Below are positions 28,032 to 36,157 of a stretch of DNA of 64,000 nucleotides, one piece after another. Source of the stretch: DASYQD01 sp036005845 (GTDB taxonomy: Bacteria; Acidobacteriota; Thermoanaerobaculia; Multivoradales; JAIOJS01); NCBI GenBank assembly GCA_036005845.1, contig DASYQD010000144.1, positions 1 to 64,000 of the forward strand, given 5' to 3'. The notes beneath the pieces are model-generated. The model did not search any database. It saw only the letters and a list, made by a program, of their open reading frames with translations, and was not told the origin of the DNA. The translations under genes were made by a program, and so were the position numbers. The first letter of the stretch is position 1; each line of letters starts with the position of its first letter.

Positions 28032-30197
28032 CTACCGATTCTTCGCCGGCGAAGCCACGCTCGCCGGCTTCGGCGGCACCGGGAACCCTCGCTCTTCGAG
28101 CAGCGCCGAGACCTCGGGGTCGCGGCCGCGGAACTCGCGGTAGAGCTCGGCCTGGTCCTTGGAGTCGCCGGCGGCGAGCATCGCCTTCATCTTCGCCGCC
28201 ACCTTCGGGCTCCACACGTCGCCGGTCTCCTTGAAGGCCTGCCAGCCGTCGGCAGCCATGGTGTCCGACCAGAGGTAGCTGTAGTAGCCGGCGGCGTAGC
28301 CCTCGCCGGTGAAGAGATGGTTGAACTGCGGCACGCGGTGGCGCATGGCGATTTCTTTCGGCATGCCGATGCGGGCGAGGTCCTCGCGCTCGAAGGCGTC
28401 GGGGTCGACCTTGCCGTCGGGCAGGCTGTGGAGGTCCATGTCGACGATGGCCGCCGAGAGGTACTCGGCGGTGACGTAGCCCTGGTTGAAGGTGCGCGAG
28501 CGCTGCACCTTCTCGACCAGCGCCTTGGGCATCGGCGCGCCGGTCTGGGAGTGGCGCGCGTAGCGGTCGAGCACCTCCGGCGTCAGCACCCAGTGCTCGT
28601 GCACCTGCGACGGGAACTCGACGAAGTCAGTCGCCGTGTTGGTGCCGGCGAGGCTCTGGTAGGTGACGTTGCTCAGCAGGTCGTGGATGGCGTGGCCGAA
28701 CTCGTGGAAGAGCGTCTCGGCGTCGTCGAGCGAGATGAGCACCTTCTCGCCCGGCTTGCCCTTGACGAAGTTGTTGTTGTTCGACACCAGCGGCAGGATG
28801 TGGCCGCCGAAGTTGGCCTGCTGGCGGTAGGCGTTCTCCCAGGCCCCCGAGCCCTTGCCGGGGCGCGCGAAATAGTCGCCGTAGAAGAGGCCGATGACCT
28901 TTTCGCCATCCTTCACCTGCCACACGCGCACGTCGGGGTGGAAGACCGGCACCTTGCCGGTGATCTCGGTGAGCGTGAGGCCGTAGACCTTGTTGGCCAT
29001 GAACATCGAGGCCTGGATCATGCTCTCGAGGTTGAAGTAGGGCTTGAGCTCGTTCTGGTCGACGTCGTACTTCGCCTTCCTCACCTTCTCGGCGTAGTAG
29101 AGGTAGTCCCAGGGCTCGATGGTGATGCCCGGCGTCTCCTTCTGCGCGATGGCCTGCAGGTCGGCGACCTCTTCATGCACGCGCTCTACCGTCGGCTTCC
29201 ACACCGTCTCCATCAGCGCGCGGGCGCGCTCGGGCGTCGCCGCCATGGTGTTGGAGAGCTTCCACGCCGCGTAGTTGGGGTAACCCAACAAATGCGCCTT
29301 CTCGGCGCGCAGCGGCAGGATCTTGGCGACCGTGGCGTTGGTGTCGTTCTGGTTGCCGTTGTCGCCGCGGTTCTTGAACGCCTTCCACACCTTCTCGCGC
29401 AGGTCGCGGCGCGAGGAGTAGGTGAGGAACGGGTCGACCACCGAGCGGGTGTTGACGACCGCCCACTTGCCCTCGAGCTTGCGCTCCTCGGCGGCGGCCT
29501 TGAGGCCGTCGATCACCCCCTCCGGCAGCCCGGCGAGGTCGGCCCGGGAGTCGAGCACGATCCAGCTGTCCTCGTCGTTGAGGACCTTCTGGCCGAAGTC
29601 GGTGTAGAGGCCGGCGAGCTCCTGGTTGATGGCGGAGAGGCGTTCCTTCTCCTTGGGACCGAGCTTGGCGCCCAGGCGCGAGAAGTTGTTGTAGGTGCGC
29701 CAGAGGAGGCGCTGCTGCTCGGGCGTCAGCTTCGCCTTCTCGGGCGAGCTCCACACCGTCTCGATGCGCGCGAAGAGCGCGCTGTCGAGGAGGATCTCGT
29801 CGCCGGCGGCGGCGAGCTTCGGCGCCCAGTCGCGCTCGACCTGCTGGAAGGCCTCGTCCTTCAAGTTGCCCGACCAGACGCCGAACATCGACGAGACGCG
29901 CTGGTAGGTCGAGCCGGCGCGCTCGAGCGCCTCGATGGTGTTGGCGAAGGTGGGCGGCTCGGGGTTGGCCTTGATCGCCGCGATGTCGGCGCGGCGCTCG
30001 GCGAGCGACGCCTCGAGCGCGGCCGGGAACAGCTCCGGCTTGATCTTGTCGAAGGGCGGCACGCCGCCGTAGTCGCCCGCCCACGGGGCGAGCAGCGGAT
30101 TCTGCGCGGTGGGGGCGGCGGGCGGCGCGTCGGCGGCCGAGACCATGGCCGGCATCATGGCGCAGAGAAGCAGTGAGGAGGCGAGGGCGATCCGCAT
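28032..30197 (-). CDS. M3-family zinc metallopeptidase (oligopeptidase), exported
   Basis: About 721-aa M3A peptidase of the Dcp/thimet oligopeptidase type. The signal peptide (MRIALASSLLLCAMMPAMVSAADA) points to periplasmic or secreted activity on small peptides. The helical prolysin-like body contains TFANTIEALERAGSTYQRVS, LNDEDSWIVLDSRADLAGLP and RSVVDPFLTYSSRRDLREKVW; the active site is TLFHEFGHAIHDLLS (HEFGH), with the third ligand Glu in FVEFPSQVHEHW and FNHLFTGEGYAAGYYSYLWSD near the end. Start at ATG 30197; ATG 30209 is equally in frame but has GGAG directly adjacent with no spacing. The protein ends with Pro/Ala/Ser-rich PPKPASVASPAKNR. Confidence 0.95.
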   Translation of the reverse strand: MRIALASSLLLCAMMPAMVSAADAPPAAPTAQNPLLAPWAGDYGGVPPFDKIKPELFPAALEASLAERRADIAAIKANPEPPTFANTIEALERAGSTYQRVSSMFGVWSGNLKDEAFQQVERDWAPKLAAAGDEILLDSALFARIETVWSSPEKAKLTPEQQRLLWRTYNNFSRLGAKLGPKEKERLSAINQELAGLYTDFGQKVLNDEDSWIVLDSRADLAGLPEGVIDGLKAAAEERKLEGKWAVVNTRSVVDPFLTYSSRRDLREKVWKAFKNRGDNGNQNDTNATVAKILPLRAEKAHLLGYPNYAAWKLSNTMAATPERARALMETVWKPTVERVHEEVADLQAIAQKETPGITIEPWDYLYYAEKVRKAKYDVDQNELKPYFNLESMIQASMFMANKVYGLTLTEITGKVPVFHPDVRVWQVKDGEKVIGLFYGDYFARPGKGSGAWENAYRQQANFGGHILPLVSNNNNFVKGKPGEKVLISLDDAETLFHEFGHAIHDLLSNVTYQSLAGTNTATDFVEFPSQVHEHWVLTPEVLDRYARHSQTGAPMPKALVEKVQRSRTFNQGYVTAEYLSAAIVDMDLHSLPDGKVDPDAFEREDLARIGMPKEIAMRHRVPQFNHLFTGEGYAAGYYSYLWSDTMAADGWQAFKETGDVWSPKVAAKMKAMLAAGDSKDQAELYREFRGRDPEVSALLEERGFPVPPKPASVASPAKNR

Positions 30198-30400
30198 GGG
30201 TCGGGTCATCTCCGTCGGGACGGACGTTTCGGAGGCGCGGGCGTTCGGGATCGCCCAGGCGAGATACGGAGTGGGAGAGCGGAGGTTGCCTCCGCCCGCA
30301 GGAGAACAAGCGCGAGACGAGGGCATTCTATTTCCTCGGCCGACGCAGCTCGCCCGAGCCCGCGGCGCCGCCCGCGTCATCCCGGGACCCCGTGAGCCGC

Positions 30401-30429
30401 TTGGCGCCGACTCTGCGCTCTCTTAGGAT
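30401..30429 (+). promoter_or_regulatory. sigma70-like promoter for the LamG gene
   Basis: TTGGCG (30401-30406) and TAGGAT (30424-30429) are separated by 17 bases, each matching four of six consensus positions. A leader of about 50 bases with a GAGAGGAGAGAG ribosome-site region leads to the ATG at 30486. The rest of the 288-base gap (30198-30485) shows nothing else. Confidence 0.4.
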
Positions 30430-30485
30430 GGACCTCAGGCGTTCTTTCCCGCGATCCAGATCACATCCCAGAGAGGAGAGAGCTC

Positions 30486-31568
30486 ATGCTGCCCTTCGCC
30501 CGCACCCGCGCTGCCCGCGTGCTCGTCGCCGCCGCCTTCGCGCTTCTCGTTGCCGGCGCCGCGCGCGCGCAGCCCTTCGACGCCTGGTTCGTGCTCACCG
30601 GCCAGCCCACCAATGGGTGGATCAACATCTCCGACAGCGGCAGCCTCGACCTCAGCGGCGACGTCACCATCGAGGCGTGGGTGGCGATCAGCAACAGCGC
30701 CTCCGGCGAGGACTGCCGCAGCATCGCCGGCAAGGACTTCACGACGGCGTGGTGGGTGGGCCAGTGCAACGTCGGCGGCCAGCCGACGCTGCGGTCGTAT
30801 CTCAAGGGCTCCGGCTCGGCACGCAACGGCGGCATCATCCCGCGCGGCGTGTGGACTCACGTCGCGGTCACTTTCGACGGCAGCACCCGCCGTCACTACA
30901 TCAACGGCGAGTTGGCGGCGTCGTTCGCCGAGACCGGCCCGCTGCCGACCAACAACCAGCCCATCCAGATCGGCAGCGACGTCGCCTGGGTGCACTCGCC
31001 CAGCGGCTCGATCGACGAGCTGCGGCTGTGGAACGTCGCCCGCACGACCGACCAGATCCGCGCGAACCTCAACAAGAGGATCACCGCCCAGCCCGGCCTG
31101 GTCGCGCGTTGGACGCTCGACGCCACCGCCAACGACTCGGTGGGCGGCCACAACGGCACCGTGCAAGGCGCCGGCACCGGTTTCCTCACCTTCGCGGCGG
31201 GTCCGCACTGCACGAGCAGCACGGTCGCCGCGCTCTGCCTGCAGAGCCGCTTCGCGATCACCACCAAGTGGCGCACCAACCCGACGCCGGGGACGCCGAC
31301 CGACGGCAACGGCTCGGTCGTGGTCGCCGGGCCCAACTCGGGCATCTTCTGGTTCTTCTCGAGCGACAACTGGGAAGTGATGGTCAAGGCGCTCAACGCC
31401 TGCGGCCTCAACAGCCGCTACTGGATCTTCTCGGCGGCGACGACGAACGTCTTCTACCGCATGGAGGTGTTCGACAGCCTCCGCTTCGAGAACAAGATCT
31501 ACTTCAACTACCCCGGTCCGCCGGCGCCGGCGGTGACCGACACCGACGCCTTCGCCACCTGTCCGTAG
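30486..31568 (+). CDS. Secreted LamG-domain protein with C-terminal phylum-typical module
   Basis: 360-aa exported protein. Signal peptide to about residue 28 (LLVAGAARAQ). Residues about 30-225 are a LamG/concanavalin-like jelly roll (LDLSGDVTIEAWVAI, IIPRGVWTHVAVTFDGSTRRHYINGE, GSIDELRLWNVARTTDQIRANL), a fold used for glycan or protein binding. After a Cys pair, residues about 245-360 form a beta-rich module (LCLQSRFAITTKWRTNP, SGIFWFFSSDNWEVMVKALNACG, RYWIFSAATTNVFYRMEVFD) that I know as a recurrent C-terminal piece in acidobacterial surface proteins. Ligand unknown. Very good GGAG ahead of the ATG. Confidence 0.82.
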   Translation: MLPFARTRAARVLVAAAFALLVAGAARAQPFDAWFVLTGQPTNGWINISDSGSLDLSGDVTIEAWVAISNSASGEDCRSIAGKDFTTAWWVGQCNVGGQPTLRSYLKGSGSARNGGIIPRGVWTHVAVTFDGSTRRHYINGELAASFAETGPLPTNNQPIQIGSDVAWVHSPSGSIDELRLWNVARTTDQIRANLNKRITAQPGLVARWTLDATANDSVGGHNGTVQGAGTGFLTFAAGPHCTSSTVAALCLQSRFAITTKWRTNPTPGTPTDGNGSVVVAGPNSGIFWFFSSDNWEVMVKALNACGLNSRYWIFSAATTNVFYRMEVFDSLRFENKIYFNYPGPPAPAVTDTDAFATCP

Positions 31569-31599
31569 CGCGCACCGAGCCGCCGGCTAGCATGCGCAC

Positions 31600-32553
31600 G
31601 TGCGCCGGCGGCTCGCCGCGGTCTGCGGTTGCTTGCTCCTCCTCCTCGCGTCGCTGTCAGCGGCGGCGCGCGCCGCGTCGACGCCACGGCTCGACATCCA
31701 GGCGCCGCCGTCGCTGATCGGCGCGGCGACGGAGCTGCGCTGGTCGAAGCAGGACTGGGGGCCGGTGATGGAGCTCGTGGGGTTGGCGGATGCGGGCGCG
31801 CCGATCCACGTGCTGCTGGTGCCGGAGGAAGCGCCGCTGTCGCAGCGGACGCCGCGGTGGATCGACGGTTTCGCGGTGGCGGAGCAGGACACGGTGGTGC
31901 TGTTCCCGGGGCGGGTGCTGTCGTATCCGCACGACTCGCTGGCGGCGTTGCTGCGCCACGAGGTGACGCACGTGCTGCTGTCGCGCGCGGCGGGAGGCAA
32001 GGACCTGCCGCGCTGGTTTCAGGAGGGAGTCGCACTCCACGCGGCGCGGGCGTGGGAGCTCGAGGACCGCGAGCGGCTGCTGCTCGGCGGCATCAGCGGC
32101 GTGCCGCCAGGGACGGCGGCGCTGCGGCGGGCGTTCGAAGGCGAGGGCTACTCGATCGAGACCGCCTACGCCATCGCCGGCGCGCTGGTGCAGGAGCTCG
32201 TGGACGTGCACGGGCGCGAGGTGATCGGGCACATCGCCCATGAAGTGGCGCGCGGCGAGAGCTTCGAGGCGGCGTTTCGCGCCGCCACCGGCGGCGGGCT
32301 CGGCGACTTCGAGGCGGCGTTCTGGCGGCGCTTCCGCTGGCGCTACCGGTGGGTGCCCTTCCTCACCAGCGGCGCCACGCTGTGGATGGGCGTCACCGCG
32401 CTGGCGCTGCTCGCCATGGCCCGGCGCCGGCAGCGCGACGCCGCGATCCGCCGCCGCTGGGACGAGGAGGAACGGCTGGCCATCGCGGCTGCGCACCGCG
32501 AGATCGCTGCGGCAAGCGACGACGACCTCGTCTCGCCGTGGGGACCGCACTGA
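31600..32553 (+). CDS. Membrane-anchored gluzincin-like metallopeptidase
   Basis: 317-aa predicted envelope peptidase. Signal peptide up to about residue 26 (CLLLLLASLSAAARAAS). The active-site helix carries HEVTH (residues 120-124) with the third zinc ligand in WFQEGVALHAA (Glu142), the peptidase-MA-like pattern. A single membrane helix near residues 254-275 (LWMGVTALALLAMARRRQR) is followed by a cytoplasmic charged tail, so the catalytic domain should face the periplasm. Starts at GTG 31600, just 31 bases after the LamG gene, perhaps co-transcribed with it. Substrate unknown. It shares the HEXXH-EG design with the 51425-54472 protein. Confidence 0.8.
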   Translation: MRRRLAAVCGCLLLLLASLSAAARAASTPRLDIQAPPSLIGAATELRWSKQDWGPVMELVGLADAGAPIHVLLVPEEAPLSQRTPRWIDGFAVAEQDTVVLFPGRVLSYPHDSLAALLRHEVTHVLLSRAAGGKDLPRWFQEGVALHAARAWELEDRERLLLGGISGVPPGTAALRRAFEGEGYSIETAYAIAGALVQELVDVHGREVIGHIAHEVARGESFEAAFRAATGGGLGDFEAAFWRRFRWRYRWVPFLTSGATLWMGVTALALLAMARRRQRDAAIRRRWDEEERLAIAAAHREIAAASDDDLVSPWGPH

Positions 32554-32583
32554 ACGAGCCCGGCCCGTGCCACGCTCGCGGGA

Positions 32584-33738
32584 CTACTCGACCGTGAGCT
32601 CCAACAGCTCGACCGGCAGCGAGGACGCCAGCGCGACGTCGATTCCTCCGGGAGCGGTGGGAGACCCCGCGTGGTTGATCGTCGAGGTGCTGATGGCGGC
32701 GCCGATCCCTCCCGCGGTGGGAGCGAAGACGCGGATCTGGTTGGTCCCGGAGTCCGATACATAGAGCAGGTTGTTGGCGTCGAACGCGGTGTAGTAATCC
32801 AGGGCGGGCGGGCTGGTGACGTTCGAGCCCACCAGCGTTATCTGGCACGAGCCGTTCATCGAGAACAGGGTGAACGCCGGCCCGTCGCAGCCGACGGCGA
32901 CCAGCGAGCCGTCCGCCGTGATGGCGCCGTAGCGCGGCTGGGTGGACGTGGTCCCCGTGTTGGTCGCCGTGATCGTGCCGCCGGCGCTCACCGTGAAGGC
33001 CTGGACGGTCGAGGCGCTGCCCAGCGCCGCGAAGCCGCAGTTGTTGGGAGCGATGCGAATGCCGCGAGCGAGAGGCACGGTGATGGTGTTGACGGCGGTC
33101 GTCCCCGGGATCCGCGCGGTGAGCGGGAAGCAACCGACGTTGTTCGAGAGCGTGCCGGTGACGCAGAGGTGGGTGCCGGCTCCGGCGCCGATGACAGCGG
33201 CATCGCGCAGCTGGCTGAAACCGGTGAGCGCGACGCTGCCGGCGTTGGCGACGGTAGGCGAGCCGCCACCCGCCGTGCACGACACCGTGAGGGTGACCAC
33301 GCTCGACCCGACGGCGAGCGGCACGTAGAGCGCGCCGCCGTCGGGCGCCCAGGCGAGCGACTGCGTACCGGCGCCGGTGGCGAACGGCGAGCCGGGAGCC
33401 GGGTGCAAGCCGCCGGCCGCGTCGATGACGAAGATGGAGACGTTGTCGCTGCCGCTGTGCGTCTGGGCGACCATCGAGCAGCCGGGAGAGGTCGACTGGA
33501 ACACCCGCACCTGGTTGAGCAGCCCGCCGGTCGTGGCGCCGCCGTCGGTCGCCGCGGTGCCGTAGGTCATGGTGGGGTTGCTGAAGGCGGCGTTGATGAG
33601 CACGTCAGGGGTGTCGTTGGAGCCCGCGTAGACGCGGGTCTGGGCCCTGGCCGCGGAGCCGTGCAGCGCCGCGAGCAGGGTGCAGGCGACGAGGGGCAAC
33701 AACAAGAGCAACCGGCCAACGGCTCGCGTCCGCATCAT
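32584..33738 (-). CDS. Secreted beta-propeller protein
   Basis: 384-aa exported protein of unknown function. Signal peptide to about residue 33 (LLLLLPLVACTLLAALHGSAARAQ). The rest looks like repeated propeller blades, lactonase/YncE-like: NVSIFVIDAAGGLHPAPGSPFATG, SLAWAPDGGALYVPLA, RYGAITADGSLVAVGCDG, YYTAFDANNLLYVSDSGTNQIRVFAP. Four or more cysteine-containing loops suggest disulfides. It ends in the short tail SLPVELLELTVE. Tandem ATGs follow an AGGAG. No catalytic residues recognised; it may bind or scaffold. Confidence 0.72.
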   Translation of the reverse strand: MMRTRAVGRLLLLLPLVACTLLAALHGSAARAQTRVYAGSNDTPDVLINAAFSNPTMTYGTAATDGGATTGGLLNQVRVFQSTSPGCSMVAQTHSGSDNVSIFVIDAAGGLHPAPGSPFATGAGTQSLAWAPDGGALYVPLAVGSSVVTLTVSCTAGGGSPTVANAGSVALTGFSQLRDAAVIGAGAGTHLCVTGTLSNNVGCFPLTARIPGTTAVNTITVPLARGIRIAPNNCGFAALGSASTVQAFTVSAGGTITATNTGTTSTQPRYGAITADGSLVAVGCDGPAFTLFSMNGSCQITLVGSNVTSPPALDYYTAFDANNLLYVSDSGTNQIRVFAPTAGGIGAAISTSTINHAGSPTAPGGIDVALASSLPVELLELTVE

Positions 33739-33818
33739 GAAGCTCCTTCGTCGGAGGATTTGAAATGCACCCTATCAGACCTTTCACCGCCGCAGCCGGC
33801 AATGCGACGGGGATCGAC

Positions 33819-35141
33819 TCAACCCGCGGCGGCGGGCAGTCGCAGCAGGGCGCGGCAGCCGGCACGGTCGTCGCGGTTGTCGAGCGTCAGCGTGCCGCCG
33901 TGCGCCTCGGCGATCTGGCGCGACAGGGCGAGACCGATGCCGGTGCCGCCGGGCTTGGTGGTGAAGAAGGGCACGAACAGGTTCGCCGACACCGGCAGCC
34001 CCGGCCCTTCGTCATCCACCCACAGCTCGACGCCGTCGCCGCGCGCCTCCCAGCCGACGCGCACGCCGCCGCCGGTCTCGAGCGCCGCGTCGGCGGCGTT
34101 GCGCACGAGGTTGATGAGGAGCTGCTCGAGCTGTCCGGGGTCGGCTTCCACCGGCACGTCGGGCCCCGGCACCACCGTCACCACGAGCCGCGTCTCCAGC
34201 GCCGCGGCGCGCGCGCAGAGCTCGCGCAGCCGCACCGGCTCCAGCCGCGGCGGCGGCAGCTGCGCCAGCCGCGAGTAGCCGGCGAGGAAACGCGACAGGC
34301 TCGCCGCGCGCTGCTCGATCACCGCCAGGCCGCGCGCCAGGTCCTCGTCGCGGTCCTCGGGCGGCGGCCGCCGCTCGAGGATGCGCTGCAGCGTCGCCGC
34401 CATCGACTTGATAGGGGCCAGCGAGTTGTTGAGCTCGTGCCCGAGCACACGGATGAGCCGCTGCCACGCCTTGCGCTCCTCCTCGCGCAGCGCGTGCGAG
34501 AGGTCGGCGACGACGAGCAGCCGCTGCGGCAGCCCCTCCTCGCGGAACGAGCTGCGGCGCACGCCCCAGGTGCCCCAGCCGCCGGGGAAGAGCCGCTCGA
34601 TCGTCTGGTTGGCCGGCCCCTCGAGCGCGTCGGCGAGGCCCAGCTCCGATGCCGGCCGTCCGATCAGCCGCCGCGCGGGTTGCGCGAGCAGCAGCTCGCC
34701 GGCGCGGTTGACGAGGCGCAGCCGCCCCGCGGGGTCGAAGGCGAACACCGACACGTCGATGCTCGCCATCACCCGCCGCAACAGCGCGCTCGCCTCGAGC
34801 GCCCCGAGCCGCTGCGTCTTCAGCGTCTCGGCGAGGTCGTTGAGCTCGCGAAACACCGCGTCGAGCGCGTCCCCCGGCGGGCCGCGCCGCGCGCGAATCG
34901 CGAAATCCTCCCGCCGCAACGCCTCCAGCAAGTTGGCCACGGTACGCAAGGTGTAGGCAACCCGCTCCCGCAACAGCCACGCGAGCCCGCCCCACGCCGC
35001 CAGCAGGATCGCGGTGACTACGACCTGCGAAGTGCGGCTCCACGATCCCACCCACAACAGCACCAGCGCCGCCACCAGCCCCGGCGCCCCCGCGCCGAGC
35101 GCGAAGAGCAACAACCGGTTCTCGTAGCGCAGGCGCTTCAC
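33819..35141 (-). CDS. NtrY-like membrane sensor histidine kinase
   Basis: About 440-aa sensor kinase, cognate partner expected to be the NtrC-like regulator at 36158-37540. Two transmembrane helices (about 10-30 and 40-58), short HAMP-like linker, a PAS-like domain (about 120-215, FDPAGRLRLVNRAGELLL), then H-box with phospho-acceptor His235 in VLGHELNNSLAPIKS and an HATPase domain: N-box NLVRNAADAA, G1 DDEGPGL, FFTTKPGGTGIGL. The first helices are close together, so there is almost no periplasmic sensor. The GTG at 35141 overlaps the toxin-remnant stop (GTGA); GTGs at 35162 and 35165 are alternatives. Confidence 0.92.
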   Translation of the reverse strand: MKRLRYENRLLLFALGAGAPGLVAALVLLWVGSWSRTSQVVVTAILLAAWGGLAWLLRERVAYTLRTVANLLEALRREDFAIRARRGPPGDALDAVFRELNDLAETLKTQRLGALEASALLRRVMASIDVSVFAFDPAGRLRLVNRAGELLLAQPARRLIGRPASELGLADALEGPANQTIERLFPGGWGTWGVRRSSFREEGLPQRLLVVADLSHALREEERKAWQRLIRVLGHELNNSLAPIKSMAATLQRILERRPPPEDRDEDLARGLAVIEQRAASLSRFLAGYSRLAQLPPPRLEPVRLRELCARAAALETRLVVTVVPGPDVPVEADPGQLEQLLINLVRNAADAALETGGGVRVGWEARGDGVELWVDDEGPGLPVSANLFVPFFTTKPGGTGIGLALSRQIAEAHGGTLTLDNRDDRAGCRALLRLPAAAG

Positions 35142-35437
35142 AATGCTTCGCCACGTCGCCACCACGTGTCCGGGTGGCGCTTGCCGTGTAGAACACGGAG
35201 AATCACGACCTCCTCATCCTCAGGCAAGTAGTAGACGAGTACGGAAAGACCGGCATGACAGCTCGTCGAACCTTCCCCCTCACGATTGGAAACGCTCGCG
35301 GGTAACGGCTGATCAGTGAGAGGGTGGCTGCGAGCTCGGCTGCAAAGTGCGACTCGAGGGTCTAGCGACTGCGTGGCATACCAACGGCGCGCCTCTTCGA
35401 CGTCGCGGCGAGCGATGCCGCGATAGCGGAGCTTCAG
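35138..35437 (-). pseudogene. ParE/RelE-like toxin, broken by two compensating frameshifts
   Basis: The frame starting beside the antitoxin stop reads KLRYRGIARRDVEEARRWYATQS, a clear ParE/RelE start. It then loses similarity, while the +1 frame between about 35350 and 35248 reads AAELAATLSLISRYPRAFP and VRGKVRRAVMPVFPY, the expected middle. The first frame resumes with VYYLPEDEEVVILRVLHGKRHPDTW, the expected end. A pair of opposite single-base indels explains this; the stretch between them would be wrong, so the toxin should be dead. The first codon is CTG (overlapping the antitoxin stop as CTGA), so the start codon may also be lost. Assembly error is possible. Confidence 0.75.
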
Positions 35438-35661
35438 GTGCGCGGGCGACGAATCCAGTCGAGCAACTCCTCGCCCGGCAAGGCTCCCGCGGGGTCGCGC
35501 TCGTGCTCCGCGACAGCCTCGGCGACCAATGGCCAATGCCAATCAGGAATGCTCGCTGCGTCGGCCTCGCCGCTGCTCTCCCACAGCTCCGCGGCAAGCT
35601 CGCGGCGCTCTTCCGGTGAGAGCTCTTCGAGCGCCCGAGCCTTGATCTCCGATTTGGTCAT
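35434..35661 (-). CDS. Addiction-module component antitoxin
   Basis: 75-aa acidic protein typical of the 'addiction module component' family (TIGR02574-like) paired with ParE/RelE toxins: MTKSEIKARALEELSPEERRELAAELWES, then acidic/Trp-rich WHWPLVAEAVAEHERDP and LPGEELLDWIRR. ATG start. It appears intact although the toxin downstream is frameshifted, so it is a solitary antitoxin remnant of a module inserted between the two-component genes. Confidence 0.83.
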   Translation of the reverse strand: MTKSEIKARALEELSPEERRELAAELWESSGEADAASIPDWHWPLVAEAVAEHERDPAGALPGEELLDWIRRPRT

Positions 35662-35746
35662 GAGCGCAGTGTACGCTCGTCCGAACCCGCGTCAAGGCGC
35701 ATCGCCCTCCGCGCTCAACCGCAATGGGTGACTCGTGGTGCGCCCG

Positions 35747-35900
35747 TCATCGGCCGGACGAGCGACGGCGGATGGCCGCAAACTCTGATACCAGGTCGCT
35801 GCGCCCCAAGGCCTCTTCCAAGAGCCCGTAGCACGGACGGGCGGTCGAGCACCGCCGCGAGTGCCTTTAGAAGGTCAGCGATCGCTGGATCGATCGGCAC
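35747..35900 (-). pseudogene. Fragment, perhaps nucleotidyltransferase-like
   Basis: A GTG-started frame reads PIDPAIADLLKALAAVLDRPSV, which resembles the first helix of small nucleotidyltransferases paired with the preceding gene type. It then breaks: the shifted frame reads LLEEALGRSDLVSEFAAIRRR and stops at 35747. The nucleotidyltransferase core (GSxxxG and DxD) is missing, so this would be a deletion remnant with a frameshift. Assignment is tentative. The rest of 35662-35874 holds no gene I can support. Confidence 0.3.
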
Positions 35901-36129
35901 GGCGCAGCAACTCGGCGAGCCTCACGTGAGCGGCGAGGTCAGCGCTGCGGTCAGCCGGCGTGGGCCAATCCGGGTGCAGTGCGACGACGTGACGCCGGAG
36001 CTCGTCGGCGATGCGCAGACCTTCGGCGGGACCGAGACGGCGGATGCGCTCCGCCCAATACCGATCCTTCGCGGCGCGCACTGCCTCCCAGTCGCGAGCC
36101 ATGTAGGCCTGGATGTCGCGCGTGATCAC
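35875..36129 (-). CDS. Small hypothetical protein
   Basis: 84-aa protein of unknown function: ITRDIQAYMARDWEAVRAAKDRYWAERIRRLGPAEGLRIADELRRHVVALHPDWPTPADR, mostly helical, with W and charged residues. I recognise it as a type often found next to small nucleotidyltransferase or toxin-antitoxin genes; the remnant downstream fits. GTG start at 36129, 28 bases beyond the response-regulator stop. Probably a mobile addiction-type cargo. Confidence 0.6.
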   Translation of the reverse strand: MITRDIQAYMARDWEAVRAAKDRYWAERIRRLGPAEGLRIADELRRHVVALHPDWPTPADRSADLAAHVRLAELLRRADRSSDR

Positions 36130-36157
36130 GCCGACATTGTAAGTCCACCGCAGCCAG

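Noticed and set aside
32554..32583. CGAGC...GCTCG as a terminator between the HEXXH and propeller genes
   Set aside because: Only 5 bp of stem with a 12-base loop; too weak to support.
35313..35597. Alternative open frame through the ParE region
   Set aside because: Its translation is Arg/Pro/Ser-rich with no similarity to a toxin; only the two frames described for the broken toxin give ParE-like segments.
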